A DNA stretch of 64,000 nucleotides from assembly GCA_019912385.1 (NCBI GenBank), contig JAIOIW010000003.1, positions 1-64,000 of the forward strand, read 5' to 3'. Numbering within the stretch: position 1 is the first letter of the stretch; each line of letters opens with the position of its first letter. Below, in pieces: positions 47,574 to 57,449 of this stretch. The notes under the pieces were generated by a model that saw only the letters and a program-made list of their open reading frames with translations, made no database searches and was not told the DNA's origin. Source of the stretch: Notoacmeibacter sp. GTDB lineage: Bacteria; Pseudomonadota; Alphaproteobacteria; Rhizobiales; Rhizobiaceae. Made by a program: the position numbers and the translations under genes.

Positions 47574-50500
47574 TCAGCGCAACCGACCGCTTGCGTGCGC
47601 CAGCATGGTGTAGACCTTGCCCTGGTCGGACGAGAGGTAGGTCTCGGCCACCATGGAATCGTGGTCGTCGCGCGAAACGTCGGCAAGCAAGCGCTCGAAA
47701 TCGTCGCAATAGCGGTCGACGACCGAGCGGAACTCGCTTTCGTTCTGGTACTTGCGGCGGATCTCGTCGAAGGTCTGCTGGCCTTTCAGCGTGTAAAGCC
47801 GTCGCGTGAAGACGTTGCGTTCGCCATTGCGATAGCGCTGCCAAAGGTTCATCGCGGCCTCATGATCGATGGCCCGGGCGATATCGACCGAGATCGAATT
47901 GAGCGATTCCACCAGATGACGCGGCGAACGGTTGTCCGCAGGCGGCCGGTGTGCTGCCTCTTCGGTTCGCGAGGCGCGGCGCAGCAGATCCTGGACCCAG
48001 CCGCCGGCCTGCGGTTCCGAGGCCGGAGCGCTCCGCGAGACAGGACTTGGCGCAGGCGCGGGCTCGGCCAGAGTCGCGCGCAACTGGCTCTGCGGCTCGG
48101 CGACGGGCCGGCGAGCCGCAGGGGCAGCTTCGGCACGAACCGGCCTTGCTTCGGAGACGTCGTGGCTGCGTCCCGAACGGGTCACGATGTCCGACAGCTC
48201 CTTGAGCGCCTGGATCTGGTCTGCGACGGCGCGGCGCATCGCGGTCGTCGATTCGCGGGTTTCCTCGGGCAGTTCCAGAACCCCCTTGCGCAGCTCGGCG
48301 CGGGTGTCTTCCAGTTCGGCGCGGATCGCGCTCGCCGTGCGGCGGATCTCGTCCGTCGCGTCGGAGAAGCGCTGTGTCGCACTGTCCACGACCTCGGAGA
48401 CCGCGGCGCGGAATTTGTCGGTTGTCTGATGGGTGCGGCCCTCGGCTTTTTCCAGCGAACGCTCGACCAGGCTCTCGAAGGAGCGCATCATTTTTTCGAT
48501 GTCCTCCGACTTCCTGACCAGGCCGATGGCAAGTTGCTCGAGCGCCTCGCGGCGGTCGTCAAGGGTGGAGGCGAGATTGGATTGTGCCGAACCGATCAGC
48601 GAGGAGGCGTTGTTCAGGACCTCGCCATGTTCCTCGAAGGTCCGTGCGATGGCCGCGATTTCCTTGAGCGTGTTCGAGGAAAGCTCGTGCAGCTTGCCCG
48701 ATGAGCCCTCCAGGATGCGCGCCGAGGTGGAGAAGGATTGCGCGGCGCGTTCGGTGTTCTCGGCGAAAGCCTGCGTGGTTGCGGAGAGCTTGTCGTCGAC
48801 ATCGCCGAGATTGTGGCTGGCCATGTCGATCAGTTGGCCGAGCTTGGAGTTCGATGCCGACAGGCGGTCGATAAGCGCGGTGACCGATTCCGACAGGCTG
48901 GCATTTGCTTCCTCGACCGCACCGATCGTCTCGGCAGTCCGCGATGCCAGCGCATTGACCAGCGCCGCATTCTCGCTGCGCAGACGTTCGGTTGCCCGTG
49001 TCGTGGCCTCTTGCAGGCTCTGCTGGAGATGGCTGCCGCCAGCGGCGAAGCTTTCGATGAGCGGGCGGGCCGTCTCGTCGAGGATGGCCGATATCTCCCT
49101 GGAGCGGCTGGCCAGCATCTCGTTGAGTTCGCGGGTGCGCTCGGCGATGACGCGCGAAGCGTCGCCGGTGCGTTCGCCGATGTTGCGGCTGACGGCGGCA
49201 AAGGTCTCGGCAATCGTGTCGGCCTTGGCGACAAGCTCGGATTGCGACTGCGAAACCTGTTCGTTGAGGCGGATCGCGATCGTCTCCGCGCCATCGGCCA
49301 GCCGGCGCTCCGCGTCGGCGACCTGGTTGCCGAGGCGCTGCACGACGCTGTCGGTGCCCGCGGCAAGCTTGCCTTCGACTTGCGCCAGGGCCTCGGCGAT
49401 TGCCGCCGTCCTGCGCTCCAGTTCATCCGCGGTCGCGGTGGTGCGGTCGAGCAGACGGCCGTCTGCGGAAACAAACGTCTTCTCGATCTCGCCAATGGCG
49501 GCTTGCAGCCGTTCGGCATTCGCGTCGATCAGCCGGGCCATGCTTGCATCTGATTCGGCGATCGACTGGAGGATCGTCGAGACACGCTCCTGAAGCGCGT
49601 TCGAGCTGTTGCCGACGCGTTCGGCCAATTGCTCGTCGGCAGCCGCAAGCGCCCCTTCGATCCGCGCAGCTTGTCCGGCCAGGGCTTCGGCACTCCGGCC
49701 GGTGCGCTCCTCGAGCTTGCGCTCGGCCTCGTCGAACATTTGCGCAAGTTCGGATGTACGCTCCCTGAAACGCTGATCAGCGCCGTCGAAAGCCTTTCCT
49801 GTTTCCTCATGCATCTGCGCGGTGGCGCTGACGACGCTCTCGCGCAACGTCTGGGCCACGTGTCTGGCGCTCGATTCAAGCGCGCCGCGCACACCCTCGA
49901 CACCGGTGCTCAACGCCTTTTCCATGGTCGATGTGCGTTCGTCGATCACGCCCATCTGGCGCTTGAAGGCTTCCTCGATCTTCGCCACATCGGCGTCGAT
50001 CGCGTCGACCACCTCGGCCTGGGTGGAGGATATGCGCTGCAGATCCTCGCCGATCCGAGACGTGAGCATTTCACGGTTTTCGGCAAAACGCGCCAGGTGG
50101 TCGGAAATCAGGGATTCGAAGGCGGAACGCGATTCCTCGGCCCTGGCGAAGTCGGCGGCGATCTGGCTGGCGAGCCGCGCGCGCAGTTCCTCCGCCTTTG
50201 CGGTGTCCTCCTCGAACGTGCTGGCGACCTTGTCGCGGGCCTCCGACAGCTTTGCAGCCAGATCGCCGGCACGCTCCTCGATCATGGACGCCGTGACGGC
50301 AACCAATCCGGACAATTCCTCGCCGATATCGGCCTTTCCCTTGTCGATCAGTTCGGAAAGGTCCCTCTTGCCTGTCGAGAACGTCTCGGCGAACTCGCGG
50401 GTGCGTTCGATCAATGCCTCATTGATCTGGCGAGCCCGGGCTTCCAGAGCGTCATTGAGCTTCTGGGTCCCCATGTCGAGCGCATGGGCGCGGGTTTCGA

Positions 50501-51938
50501 ACTCGCCGATGAGATCCTGGCCGCGTTCGGCGAGGGTCTTGCGTATCTCCTCGAGCCGGGCATCGAACTCGCCGGTCAGCGATCCCGTCGCGTCGCCAAG
50601 AAGGGAGACCATGCGCGTGCTGCGTTCATCCATCAGTTGCGACAGGGTACCGGTCTTCTCGTCCAGCGCGACCGACAGCGAACGAATCCTGTCTTCCAGG
50701 GCGCCGGTCATCGCCGACGTGCGTTCTTCAAGCGCCTGGCTCAGCATGGCGGCGGCGGCGTCGCTGCGCTCGGTCAACGAGGCAATGCGCGTGTCGAGCA
50801 GGCCGGCGATGGCTTCGCCGGAGGTCGTGATCAGGGAGGAAAAGACGTTGCCGCGCTCCGACAGCGAATTGACGATCGTGTCGCCGGCCTGGCCGATATG
50901 GCCGATCAGCGAAGAACCGGATTCGCTGATCTGCATCGACAGGTGGGTCGAGGCGTTGGCTACGTTCTCGCGGATCATGTCGGCGGAGGCGGAGAGTTCG
51001 TCCTTCAACTGTTCATGAGCGCCGGCGATCGACGCACGCACACGCTCGGCATGGGAGACCACCGCTTCGCGTTCGGCGCCCAGCCCGTCCACAAGCGAAC
51101 GGATGCGGATTTCGTTGTCGGTATAGGCACGTTCGAGTTCGTTGACTTCGGAGTGGACCAGCGTTTCCAGTTCGACGGCGCGCGCAAGCGTGCGTTCCAC
51201 GCCCTCGCCAAGCGCCTGGACCTCGCGGCGTACCGCCTGGCCGACGGTCATGATGCGGTCCTGGGCGAGGTTTTCCGGCTCCGCTAGGCGGAATGCGATT
51301 TCCGTCATGTTCTGGGCGGCGAGGCGCAAATCCTGGGCGCGGCGAACCATGACGCCGAATCCCCAGAAAAGCAGGCAGGGGACCAGAACCGCGACGGAAA
51401 GCCCAACGGTGTAGGGTGTGGTGAAAAACTGCTGCACAGAGGAAATCTGCCAGATCTCCGGCGCGTAAAGCACGTGGCCGATCGTCATGCCGCCGAGGAT
51501 CCAGATCACGCAAAGGAACGCGATCATCCAGTAGATCACGCCCGACGATCTGCGGTTGAGGGCCTTGACGAGCGCCCGGTGATCGCGCTGGCGGTCGTCA
51601 TTGGCAGCCGATTTCGCAGCGGGTTGCGGCTGGGCAACGGCCGCGGGCGCGGCGACGGCCGAGGGGCGGGGTGAAAGCTGTTCTTCGGTTGCCGGATCAA
51701 TGGCGGGTGGCAAACGGCGATGCGTTTCGGCGGTCGAAGGAGTGGATTGGGCGCCCGCGGTTTCGCGTGCCATTTCCGCGACATCGGAGATCTGGGCTTC
51801 CAGCTCCTCTATCGAACCAGCCAGATCGGCCTCGAATTCCTCGGCGGCAACCTCGTCGAAATCCAGGTCGATATCCAGTGCGTCATCAAGCGCATCATCA
51901 ATATCCAGATCGGTGGTCTGTTTGGATTTGGAAGACAT
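47574..51938 (-). CDS. Giant two-TM coiled-coil protein, likely GROWTH POLE RING (GPR) homologue
   Basis: 1454-residue protein. Acidic, Asp-repeat N-terminus (DDALDDALDIDLDFDE), Pro/Ala-rich linker, two membrane helices (about 134-157 and 177-197), then about 1,050 residues of continuous heptad-like, Ala/Glu/Arg/Ser-rich coiled coil resembling apolipoprotein A-type repeats, and a conserved globular C-terminal region (about 1340-1454) with DIARAIDHEAAMNLWQRY and VDRYCDDFERLLADV. This plan matches the apolipoprotein-like GPR protein that forms a ring at the growth pole of Agrobacterium, which is larger (roughly 2,100 residues). A tethered cell-envelope or polar-growth scaffold is inferred. A CtrA-type box lies upstream. 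Confidence 0.75.
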   Translation of the reverse strand: MSSKSKQTTDLDIDDALDDALDIDLDFDEVAAEEFEADLAGSIEELEAQISDVAEMARETAGAQSTPSTAETHRRLPPAIDPATEEQLSPRPSAVAAPAAVAQPQPAAKSAANDDRQRDHRALVKALNRRSSGVIYWMIAFLCVIWILGGMTIGHVLYAPEIWQISSVQQFFTTPYTVGLSVAVLVPCLLFWGFGVMVRRAQDLRLAAQNMTEIAFRLAEPENLAQDRIMTVGQAVRREVQALGEGVERTLARAVELETLVHSEVNELERAYTDNEIRIRSLVDGLGAEREAVVSHAERVRASIAGAHEQLKDELSASADMIRENVANASTHLSMQISESGSSLIGHIGQAGDTIVNSLSERGNVFSSLITTSGEAIAGLLDTRIASLTERSDAAAAMLSQALEERTSAMTGALEDRIRSLSVALDEKTGTLSQLMDERSTRMVSLLGDATGSLTGEFDARLEEIRKTLAERGQDLIGEFETRAHALDMGTQKLNDALEARARQINEALIERTREFAETFSTGKRDLSELIDKGKADIGEELSGLVAVTASMIEERAGDLAAKLSEARDKVASTFEEDTAKAEELRARLASQIAADFARAEESRSAFESLISDHLARFAENREMLTSRIGEDLQRISSTQAEVVDAIDADVAKIEEAFKRQMGVIDERTSTMEKALSTGVEGVRGALESSARHVAQTLRESVVSATAQMHEETGKAFDGADQRFRERTSELAQMFDEAERKLEERTGRSAEALAGQAARIEGALAAADEQLAERVGNSSNALQERVSTILQSIAESDASMARLIDANAERLQAAIGEIEKTFVSADGRLLDRTTATADELERRTAAIAEALAQVEGKLAAGTDSVVQRLGNQVADAERRLADGAETIAIRLNEQVSQSQSELVAKADTIAETFAAVSRNIGERTGDASRVIAERTRELNEMLASRSREISAILDETARPLIESFAAGGSHLQQSLQEATTRATERLRSENAALVNALASRTAETIGAVEEANASLSESVTALIDRLSASNSKLGQLIDMASHNLGDVDDKLSATTQAFAENTERAAQSFSTSARILEGSSGKLHELSSNTLKEIAAIARTFEEHGEVLNNASSLIGSAQSNLASTLDDRREALEQLAIGLVRKSEDIEKMMRSFESLVERSLEKAEGRTHQTTDKFRAAVSEVVDSATQRFSDATDEIRRTASAIRAELEDTRAELRKGVLELPEETRESTTAMRRAVADQIQALKELSDIVTRSGRSHDVSEARPVRAEAAPAARRPVAEPQSQLRATLAEPAPAPSPVSRSAPASEPQAGGWVQDLLRRASRTEEAAHRPPADNRSPRHLVESLNSISVDIARAIDHEAAMNLWQRYRNGERNVFTRRLYTLKGQQTFDEIRRKYQNESEFRSVVDRYCDDFERLLADVSRDDHDSMVAETYLSSDQGKVYTMLAHASGRLR

Positions 51939-52292
51939 CTAGACTCTACCCTGACTTGCATTCGGCCCGCACATGCCACCTCTATTGAGGTGTCGGCAAC
52001 GGACGCATTACGCCACCCATATCGACGGTCCGTATCGTAGTGGCACAGACCCCCGAAGTGAACCGATAATGCGCCGGATTAATAAATGTTTAAATATAAG
52101 GTTAATCCGCGTTGCATTTTTCGGTGGAAAAGATGTCATCGTGCAATCGTTCCGGGCGTGGCGCCTTCAAGAAATCCAGCCGGATGAATGTCGTTTGGGG
52201 CAATTTCGTGATGATCCGGAGACCATGTTAACGCTCTGTCCATCGAAGCATGGGATCCTCTTCTGGATGGGATCGATACGGGAGAGCGGCCG
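51939..52292. other. 354-bp divergent intergenic region, GPR-like gene / HPt gene
   Basis: No gene is supported. It holds a small hairpin CACCTC-TATT-GAGGTG (51977-51992) in the presumed leader of the GPR-like gene, an A/T-rich core (52076-52106) with three TTAA tetramers, and the 5' end of the HPt gene. The core is the best promoter region for one or both genes. Confidence 0.65.
52079..52093. promoter_or_regulatory. CtrA-type binding site TTAA-N7-TTAA
   Basis: TTAATAAATGTTTAA matches the alphaproteobacterial CtrA consensus TTAA-N7-TTAA exactly; a third TTAA follows at 52102-52105 with 8-base spacing. It lies 141 bases upstream of the GPR-like start and 200 bases before the HPt start. CtrA is the cell-cycle regulator controlled by CckA, whose gene starts in this window. 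Binding is predicted, not shown. Confidence 0.6.
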
Positions 52293-52667
52293 ATGGCGTC
52301 GACCGATTTGCAAGCCGTTGCATTTGCCATGCCGGGTGGCGAGACCTCCAGCCCCTCGCGGTCCCGGCCGATTGACCTGAATCACCTGGCAACCCAGACC
52401 TTCGGCGACCGCCAACTGGAAGCGGAGGTACTCGGCCTGTTTGCGCACCAGGCGGCCTTGACGGCGGAGCGGATTACCCAGGCCGATCCCGCGGCGCGCA
52501 GCAGCATGGCTCACGCACTCAAGGGGTCTGCACGCGCCATTGGCGCCTTTGCGCTGGCCGACACGGCCAATGCGATCGAATGCAATCCCGTGGACATGAA
52601 GCTGGTCGGCCGCCTTGTCGAGGATATCGGCGCGGTCCGCGACTTCATCGCCTCCATGACCCGCTGA
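52293..52667 (+). CDS. Orphan histidine phosphotransfer (HPt) protein
   Basis: 124-residue HPt-domain protein, a phosphorelay intermediate. The phosphorylatable His74 sits in SSMAHALKGSARAIGAFALAD, the canonical HxxKG(S/A) pattern, within a four-helix bundle (about 30-122). No kinase or receiver is attached or adjacent, so its partners are elsewhere. It is divergent from the GPR-like gene and may share a CtrA-controlled promoter region. Confidence 0.85.
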   Translation: MASTDLQAVAFAMPGGETSSPSRSRPIDLNHLATQTFGDRQLEAEVLGLFAHQAALTAERITQADPAARSSMAHALKGSARAIGAFALADTANAIECNPVDMKLVGRLVEDIGAVRDFIASMTR

Positions 52668-52724
52668 TCGCACGGATTTCCCGGTCTTTGCCGGAGCCGC
52701 GGGCTTTCCCCGATTGCGGCGATG

Positions 52725-52745
52725 TTGACACTTCCGGCCAAGTGT
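52725..52745 (+). promoter_or_regulatory. Candidate promoter/operator before the ferredoxin gene
   Basis: A consensus -35 TTGACA (52725-52730) overlaps a perfect split inverted repeat ACACTT-N6-AAGTGT (52728-52745). No good -10 follows at 17 bases (CATTGC). The overlap suggests an operator over the promoter; the evidence is short and could be chance. Confidence 0.3.
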
Positions 52746-52796
52746 TTCATTGCCCGCGTTAAGCCCGACACGCCAGCGATTACAGGATTCCCGCGA

Positions 52797-54211
<1,415 letters not shown>

Positions 54212-54240
54212 AATCCGGCGCCCCTGCAGGGTCGGACCCG

Positions 54241-54849
54241 TCAGAGCCGGCCGTCTTCGATGCGCTCGATTCGGTAGCGCAGGAGGCGGATCATGCGGCG
54301 CTCGAAATTGATGCCCTCGATCCTGTCGAACCGCTCCTGGGCGGCGTCATGCCTCGAAAGGATACGGTCCGTCTCGGCGGCGACCCGGTTTTGCAGATCG
54401 TCACAGCCGCGGCGCGATTTGAGTTTCTTCAGCGCCATTTCCAGTTCCATCGCGTGGTTCCTGGCGATCACGACGTGGCTTTCCTCATGCCGCTTTATAT
54501 CGGATGCGAGCGTATCCCAGATGATCGCCGTCTCGCGGCTGGCGCGCGCGCTGCGCCGCCAGCGCGGCAGGATCATCCTGACATCCAGCGCCACCTCCGC
54601 GGATGCTATTTCGCAGATGTCGCCCTTGTCGCGGTATTTCAACCTGGTGCGGAATTCCATTTCCGTCGCGCCGGGATGGCGGGAGCCGGTGGATTTGACC
54701 TTCGGTCCCCGGCGGTCGAGTTCCTTCTCGATTTCCTCGAGGGTCGTTCCGCGGACCGAGAAATAGGAGTAGCGCTTGGCCATCTCGGCGGCGGGCGCCG
54801 GGCTGGACAGAAATGCCGCGAGGGCAAGCAGGATCAACCTATTTTTCAT
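54241..54849 (-). CDS. DUF922-type exported Zn-protease-like protein
   Basis: 202 residues with a signal peptide (MKNRLILLALAAFLSSPAPA). A classic zinc motif HEESH at residues 121-125 is followed by HVVIARNH, as in the DUF922 group of predicted secreted zinc proteases. Catalytic Glu122 is intact. Substrate unknown. Converges with the ferredoxin reductase gene; the next gene upstream, folP, is divergent. Confidence 0.8.
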   Translation of the reverse strand: MKNRLILLALAAFLSSPAPAAEMAKRYSYFSVRGTTLEEIEKELDRRGPKVKSTGSRHPGATEMEFRTRLKYRDKGDICEIASAEVALDVRMILPRWRRSARASRETAIIWDTLASDIKRHEESHVVIARNHAMELEMALKKLKSRRGCDDLQNRVAAETDRILSRHDAAQERFDRIEGINFERRMIRLLRYRIERIEDGRL

Positions 54850-55007
54850 TTCACCGCACCGTTTGACTGAATGTGGAGGCGTGCTGCACGCGATGCAATC
54901 GCTATTTTTCGCTCCGGGCTGGGGGCATGGCCAAAATATTCCACCGTTGATTTTCATCCCCTTTCACCGCAAAAGGCCGCAACAGCCGATTTCGCGGAGC
55001 CTTGAAA

Positions 55008-55859
55008 ATGAAAAGACCCTGGCGCCTTGCGCATGGCCGCTCGCTGGACGTCGGCGGCCACGGCGTGATCATGGGTATCCTCAACGTCACGCCCGATTCG
55101 TTTTCCGATGGCGGGCGGTTCGCCGCACTTGACACCGCCTTGGCACAGGCGACTCGGATGGTCGGGGAGGGGGCGGCGATCATCGATATCGGCGGCGAAT
55201 CGACGCGGCCGGGCGGCGAAGCGGTGACAGCGGCCGAGGAGCAGGCGCGTGTCCTGCCGGTGATCGAGGCGCTGGCCGGTACCGTCGAGGCGATCCTGAG
55301 TATCGACACCTATCGCGCCGAAACCGCGCGCATGGCCGTGGCGGCGGGCGCGCATGCCATCAACGATGTGTGGGGGTTGCAACGCGAACCCGCGATCGCG
55401 GACGTCGCGCGCGACACCGGCGCCGGCCTGGTGGTGATGCACACCGGGCGGGAGCGCGAGAAACTCGCCGACGTTATCGCCGACCAGGCGCTTTTCTTTA
55501 CGCATTCGCTCGATATTGCCCGGAAGGCTGGCGTTTCGGACGACCAGCTCGTCCTCGATCCCGGTTTCGGCTTCGCCAAGGATCCCGACGAGAACCTCGC
55601 CCTGATGGCGCGGTTTGGCGAGTTGCAGCAATTCGGCCTGCCGCTGCTCGCCGGGACGTCGCGCAAGCGCTTCATCGGCCATGTCACCGGCCGCGACGCC
55701 GATCATCGCGATGTCGGGACCGCGGCGACGACGGCGCTGTTGAGAATGAAGGGCGCGGCGATTTTTCGCGTCCACGATGTCGCAATCAATATCGATGCCC
55801 TGCGCATGACCGATGCTATGCTGGCGCATGATCCAGCAGCGCAAGGAAAGCGCATATGA
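55008..55859 (+). CDS. folP: Dihydropteroate synthase
   Basis: Condenses p-aminobenzoate with dihydropterin pyrophosphate in folate synthesis; the sulfonamide target. 283 residues. Signature blocks GILNVTPDSFSDGG, DIGGESTRPGG, DPGFGFAKDPDEN and GTSRKRFIG cover both substrate-binding loops. ATG at 55008 with GCGGAGCC before it. Overlaps folB by 4 bases (ATGA), in a tight folP-folB-folK operon. Confidence 0.96.
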   Translation: MKRPWRLAHGRSLDVGGHGVIMGILNVTPDSFSDGGRFAALDTALAQATRMVGEGAAIIDIGGESTRPGGEAVTAAEEQARVLPVIEALAGTVEAILSIDTYRAETARMAVAAGAHAINDVWGLQREPAIADVARDTGAGLVVMHTGREREKLADVIADQALFFTHSLDIARKAGVSDDQLVLDPGFGFAKDPDENLALMARFGELQQFGLPLLAGTSRKRFIGHVTGRDADHRDVGTAATTALLRMKGAAIFRVHDVAINIDALRMTDAMLAHDPAAQGKRI

Positions 55860-56221
55860 CCCGATACACGATCCGCCTGAAGAATTGCGCGTTCTTTGCC
55901 CGCCACGGCGTCCATGACGAGGAGGAGACGCTGGGCCAGCGTTTCTATGCCGATGCGGAACTTGTGATCGATCCCGGCCGGGCGCTTCTCGAGGATGCAA
56001 TCGGCGGTACGGTCGACTATGGCGCCGCGTTCGCGGTGATCGAACGGATCATCACCGGCAAGCGGCGCTTCCTGATCGAGGCGCTGGCGCTGGAGGTGGC
56101 CAAGGCGCTATGCGGCGAGTTTCCGCAGATCGTCAGTGCCGAAGTGACCGTGCGCAAGCCCAACGCACCGGTTCCCGGTGTGCTCGATTACGTCGAGGCC
56201 ACGGTTGCCTGGCCGCAATAG
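55856..56221 (+). CDS. folB: Dihydroneopterin aldolase
   Basis: Splits 7,8-dihydroneopterin to the hydroxymethyl pterin used by FolK. 121 residues, standard length. Family pattern IRLKNCAFFARHGVHDEEETLGQRF with the conserved Glu in the first helix and KPNAPVPGVLDYVEA near the end. ATGA overlap with folP and 10 bases before the folK GTG. Confidence 0.94.
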   Translation: MTRYTIRLKNCAFFARHGVHDEEETLGQRFYADAELVIDPGRALLEDAIGGTVDYGAAFAVIERIITGKRRFLIEALALEVAKALCGEFPQIVSAEVTVRKPNAPVPGVLDYVEATVAWPQ

Positions 56222-56231
56222 GGACGCGAAG

Positions 56232-56735
56232 GTGGCCACGGCCTGGCTGGGACTTGGCGGCAATGTCGGCGATCCGGAGGCCGCGATGGCCGCTGCATTG
56301 CGCGCGCTCGACGCGCGTGAAGACTGCACGGTGTCTGCCGTATCCGGCCTTTTCAGCACGCCGCCATGGGGCGTGACCGACCAGCCGGATTTCCTCAATG
56401 CCTGCGCTGCGGTGGAAACGACGCTGTCAGCGCGCGCGCTGCTCGATGCCTGCCTGCGGATGGAGACCGATCATCACCGGGTGAGGGCGCGGCGCTGGGG
56501 ACCGCGAACAATAGACATCGACATCCTGGCCTATGACGGGATGGAGATCGACGAGGATGGGTTGCATGTGCCCCATCCGCGCATGACGCAAAGGGCGTTC
56601 GTGCTGGTGCCGCTGGCGGAAATCGCGCCCGGCCTGGTTGTCGAAGGCAAAACGGTCGGAGAACACGCGGCGGCATGCGACAGGGCGGGGATGGAACGGC
56701 TCGATCGACCGGGCGACTGGTGGCGCGGCAGGTAA
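56232..56735 (+). CDS. folK: 2-amino-4-hydroxy-6-hydroxymethyldihydropteridine diphosphokinase
   Basis: Pyrophosphokinase acting between FolB and FolP in folate synthesis. 167 residues from a GTG (VATAWLGLGGNVGDPE). HPPK signature RRWGPRTIDIDILAYDG with Mg-binding Asp pair, and HPRMTQRAFVLVPLAEIAP. The GTG follows GGGACGCGAAG. Last gene of folPBK; an 8-bp inverted repeat follows. Confidence 0.94.
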   Translation: MATAWLGLGGNVGDPEAAMAAALRALDAREDCTVSAVSGLFSTPPWGVTDQPDFLNACAAVETTLSARALLDACLRMETDHHRVRARRWGPRTIDIDILAYDGMEIDEDGLHVPHPRMTQRAFVLVPLAEIAPGLVVEGKTVGEHAAACDRAGMERLDRPGDWWRGR

Positions 56736-56760
56736 CGATGGAACAGGAAAACCGGAATTG

Positions 56761-56790
56761 CTGCCGGCCGTGCCGTGCGAATGCCGGCAG
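56761..56790. repeat. Inverted repeat CTGCCGGC / GCCGGCAG between converging genes
   Basis: Eight-bp perfect arms (56761-56768, 56783-56790) with a 14-base loop between the folK end and the stop of the secreted hypothetical gene. It has no obvious U-tract, so it is a weak terminator candidate. Confidence 0.45.
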
Positions 56791-56792
56791 GT

Positions 56793-57332
56793 TCAGTTGC
56801 GATCGACAGATCCGACCGAGGTCGAATCGACGCGCTTGAGGCTCATGCCGATGACCGGAATCATCTGTGTATCGACCTTGACCGAGATGGTGACGTTCAT
56901 CGCGTTTTCATCGGTCAGGCGAGCCAGCATCGCGCCGTGCAGCGAATTGCGCACCAGCGACATCACCACCCGGCTGCCGTCGACATTGCCTGACGTGACA
57001 TCGAGGCCTTCGCCCGCGGCGCCATCCATGAACTGCCCGCGGTAGCGGCCGCCGCGGCGCTCGATGCTGGCGGACATCCTTTGGCTGAAGACGCCGACGC
57101 GGCAGGTGCCGTCGAGCGAGACGCCGACTTTCGAGTTCGGGGTCTGGCCCTTGAAATTGCAGATGAACTTCGTGCCCTTGTACTTGCCGGCAACGATTTC
57201 GCCGGGGCCGGTCCAGGCGCCCTCGATGGAGCGGAAAAACTCGCGATCACGGTCGGCGGCGGCAGCGCCGGATGCAGATGCAGCGACGACCGCGACAGCT
57301 GCGAACATTGACAGAGCGGCGCTTTTAGACAT
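56793..57332 (-). CDS. Secreted/periplasmic hypothetical protein
   Basis: 179 residues with a clear signal peptide (Ala/Val-rich, ending ASGAAAA near 25). Two Cys (about residues 58 and 76) may pair. The rest is beta-rich: DREFFRSIEGAWTGPGEIVAG and a C-terminal part ending SVGSVDRN. The GAWTGPGEI pattern resembles lipocalin-like or THAP4-type small barrels but I do not recognise the family. No operon partner. Confidence 0.7.
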   Translation of the reverse strand: MSKSAALSMFAAVAVVAASASGAAAADRDREFFRSIEGAWTGPGEIVAGKYKGTKFICNFKGQTPNSKVGVSLDGTCRVGVFSQRMSASIERRGGRYRGQFMDGAAGEGLDVTSGNVDGSRVVMSLVRNSLHGAMLARLTDENAMNVTISVKVDTQMIPVIGMSLKRVDSTSVGSVDRN

Positions 57333-57449
57333 TTTTCACCTGGGGACCCGAACAAGAACTACAGGATCGCAAGTATCGTGAAGATTGGTTAAGGCTTCGT
57401 TTGTCACGACGGCAACCAGCATGCTTGGCCGGGGCGGACCGGTCAAGGA

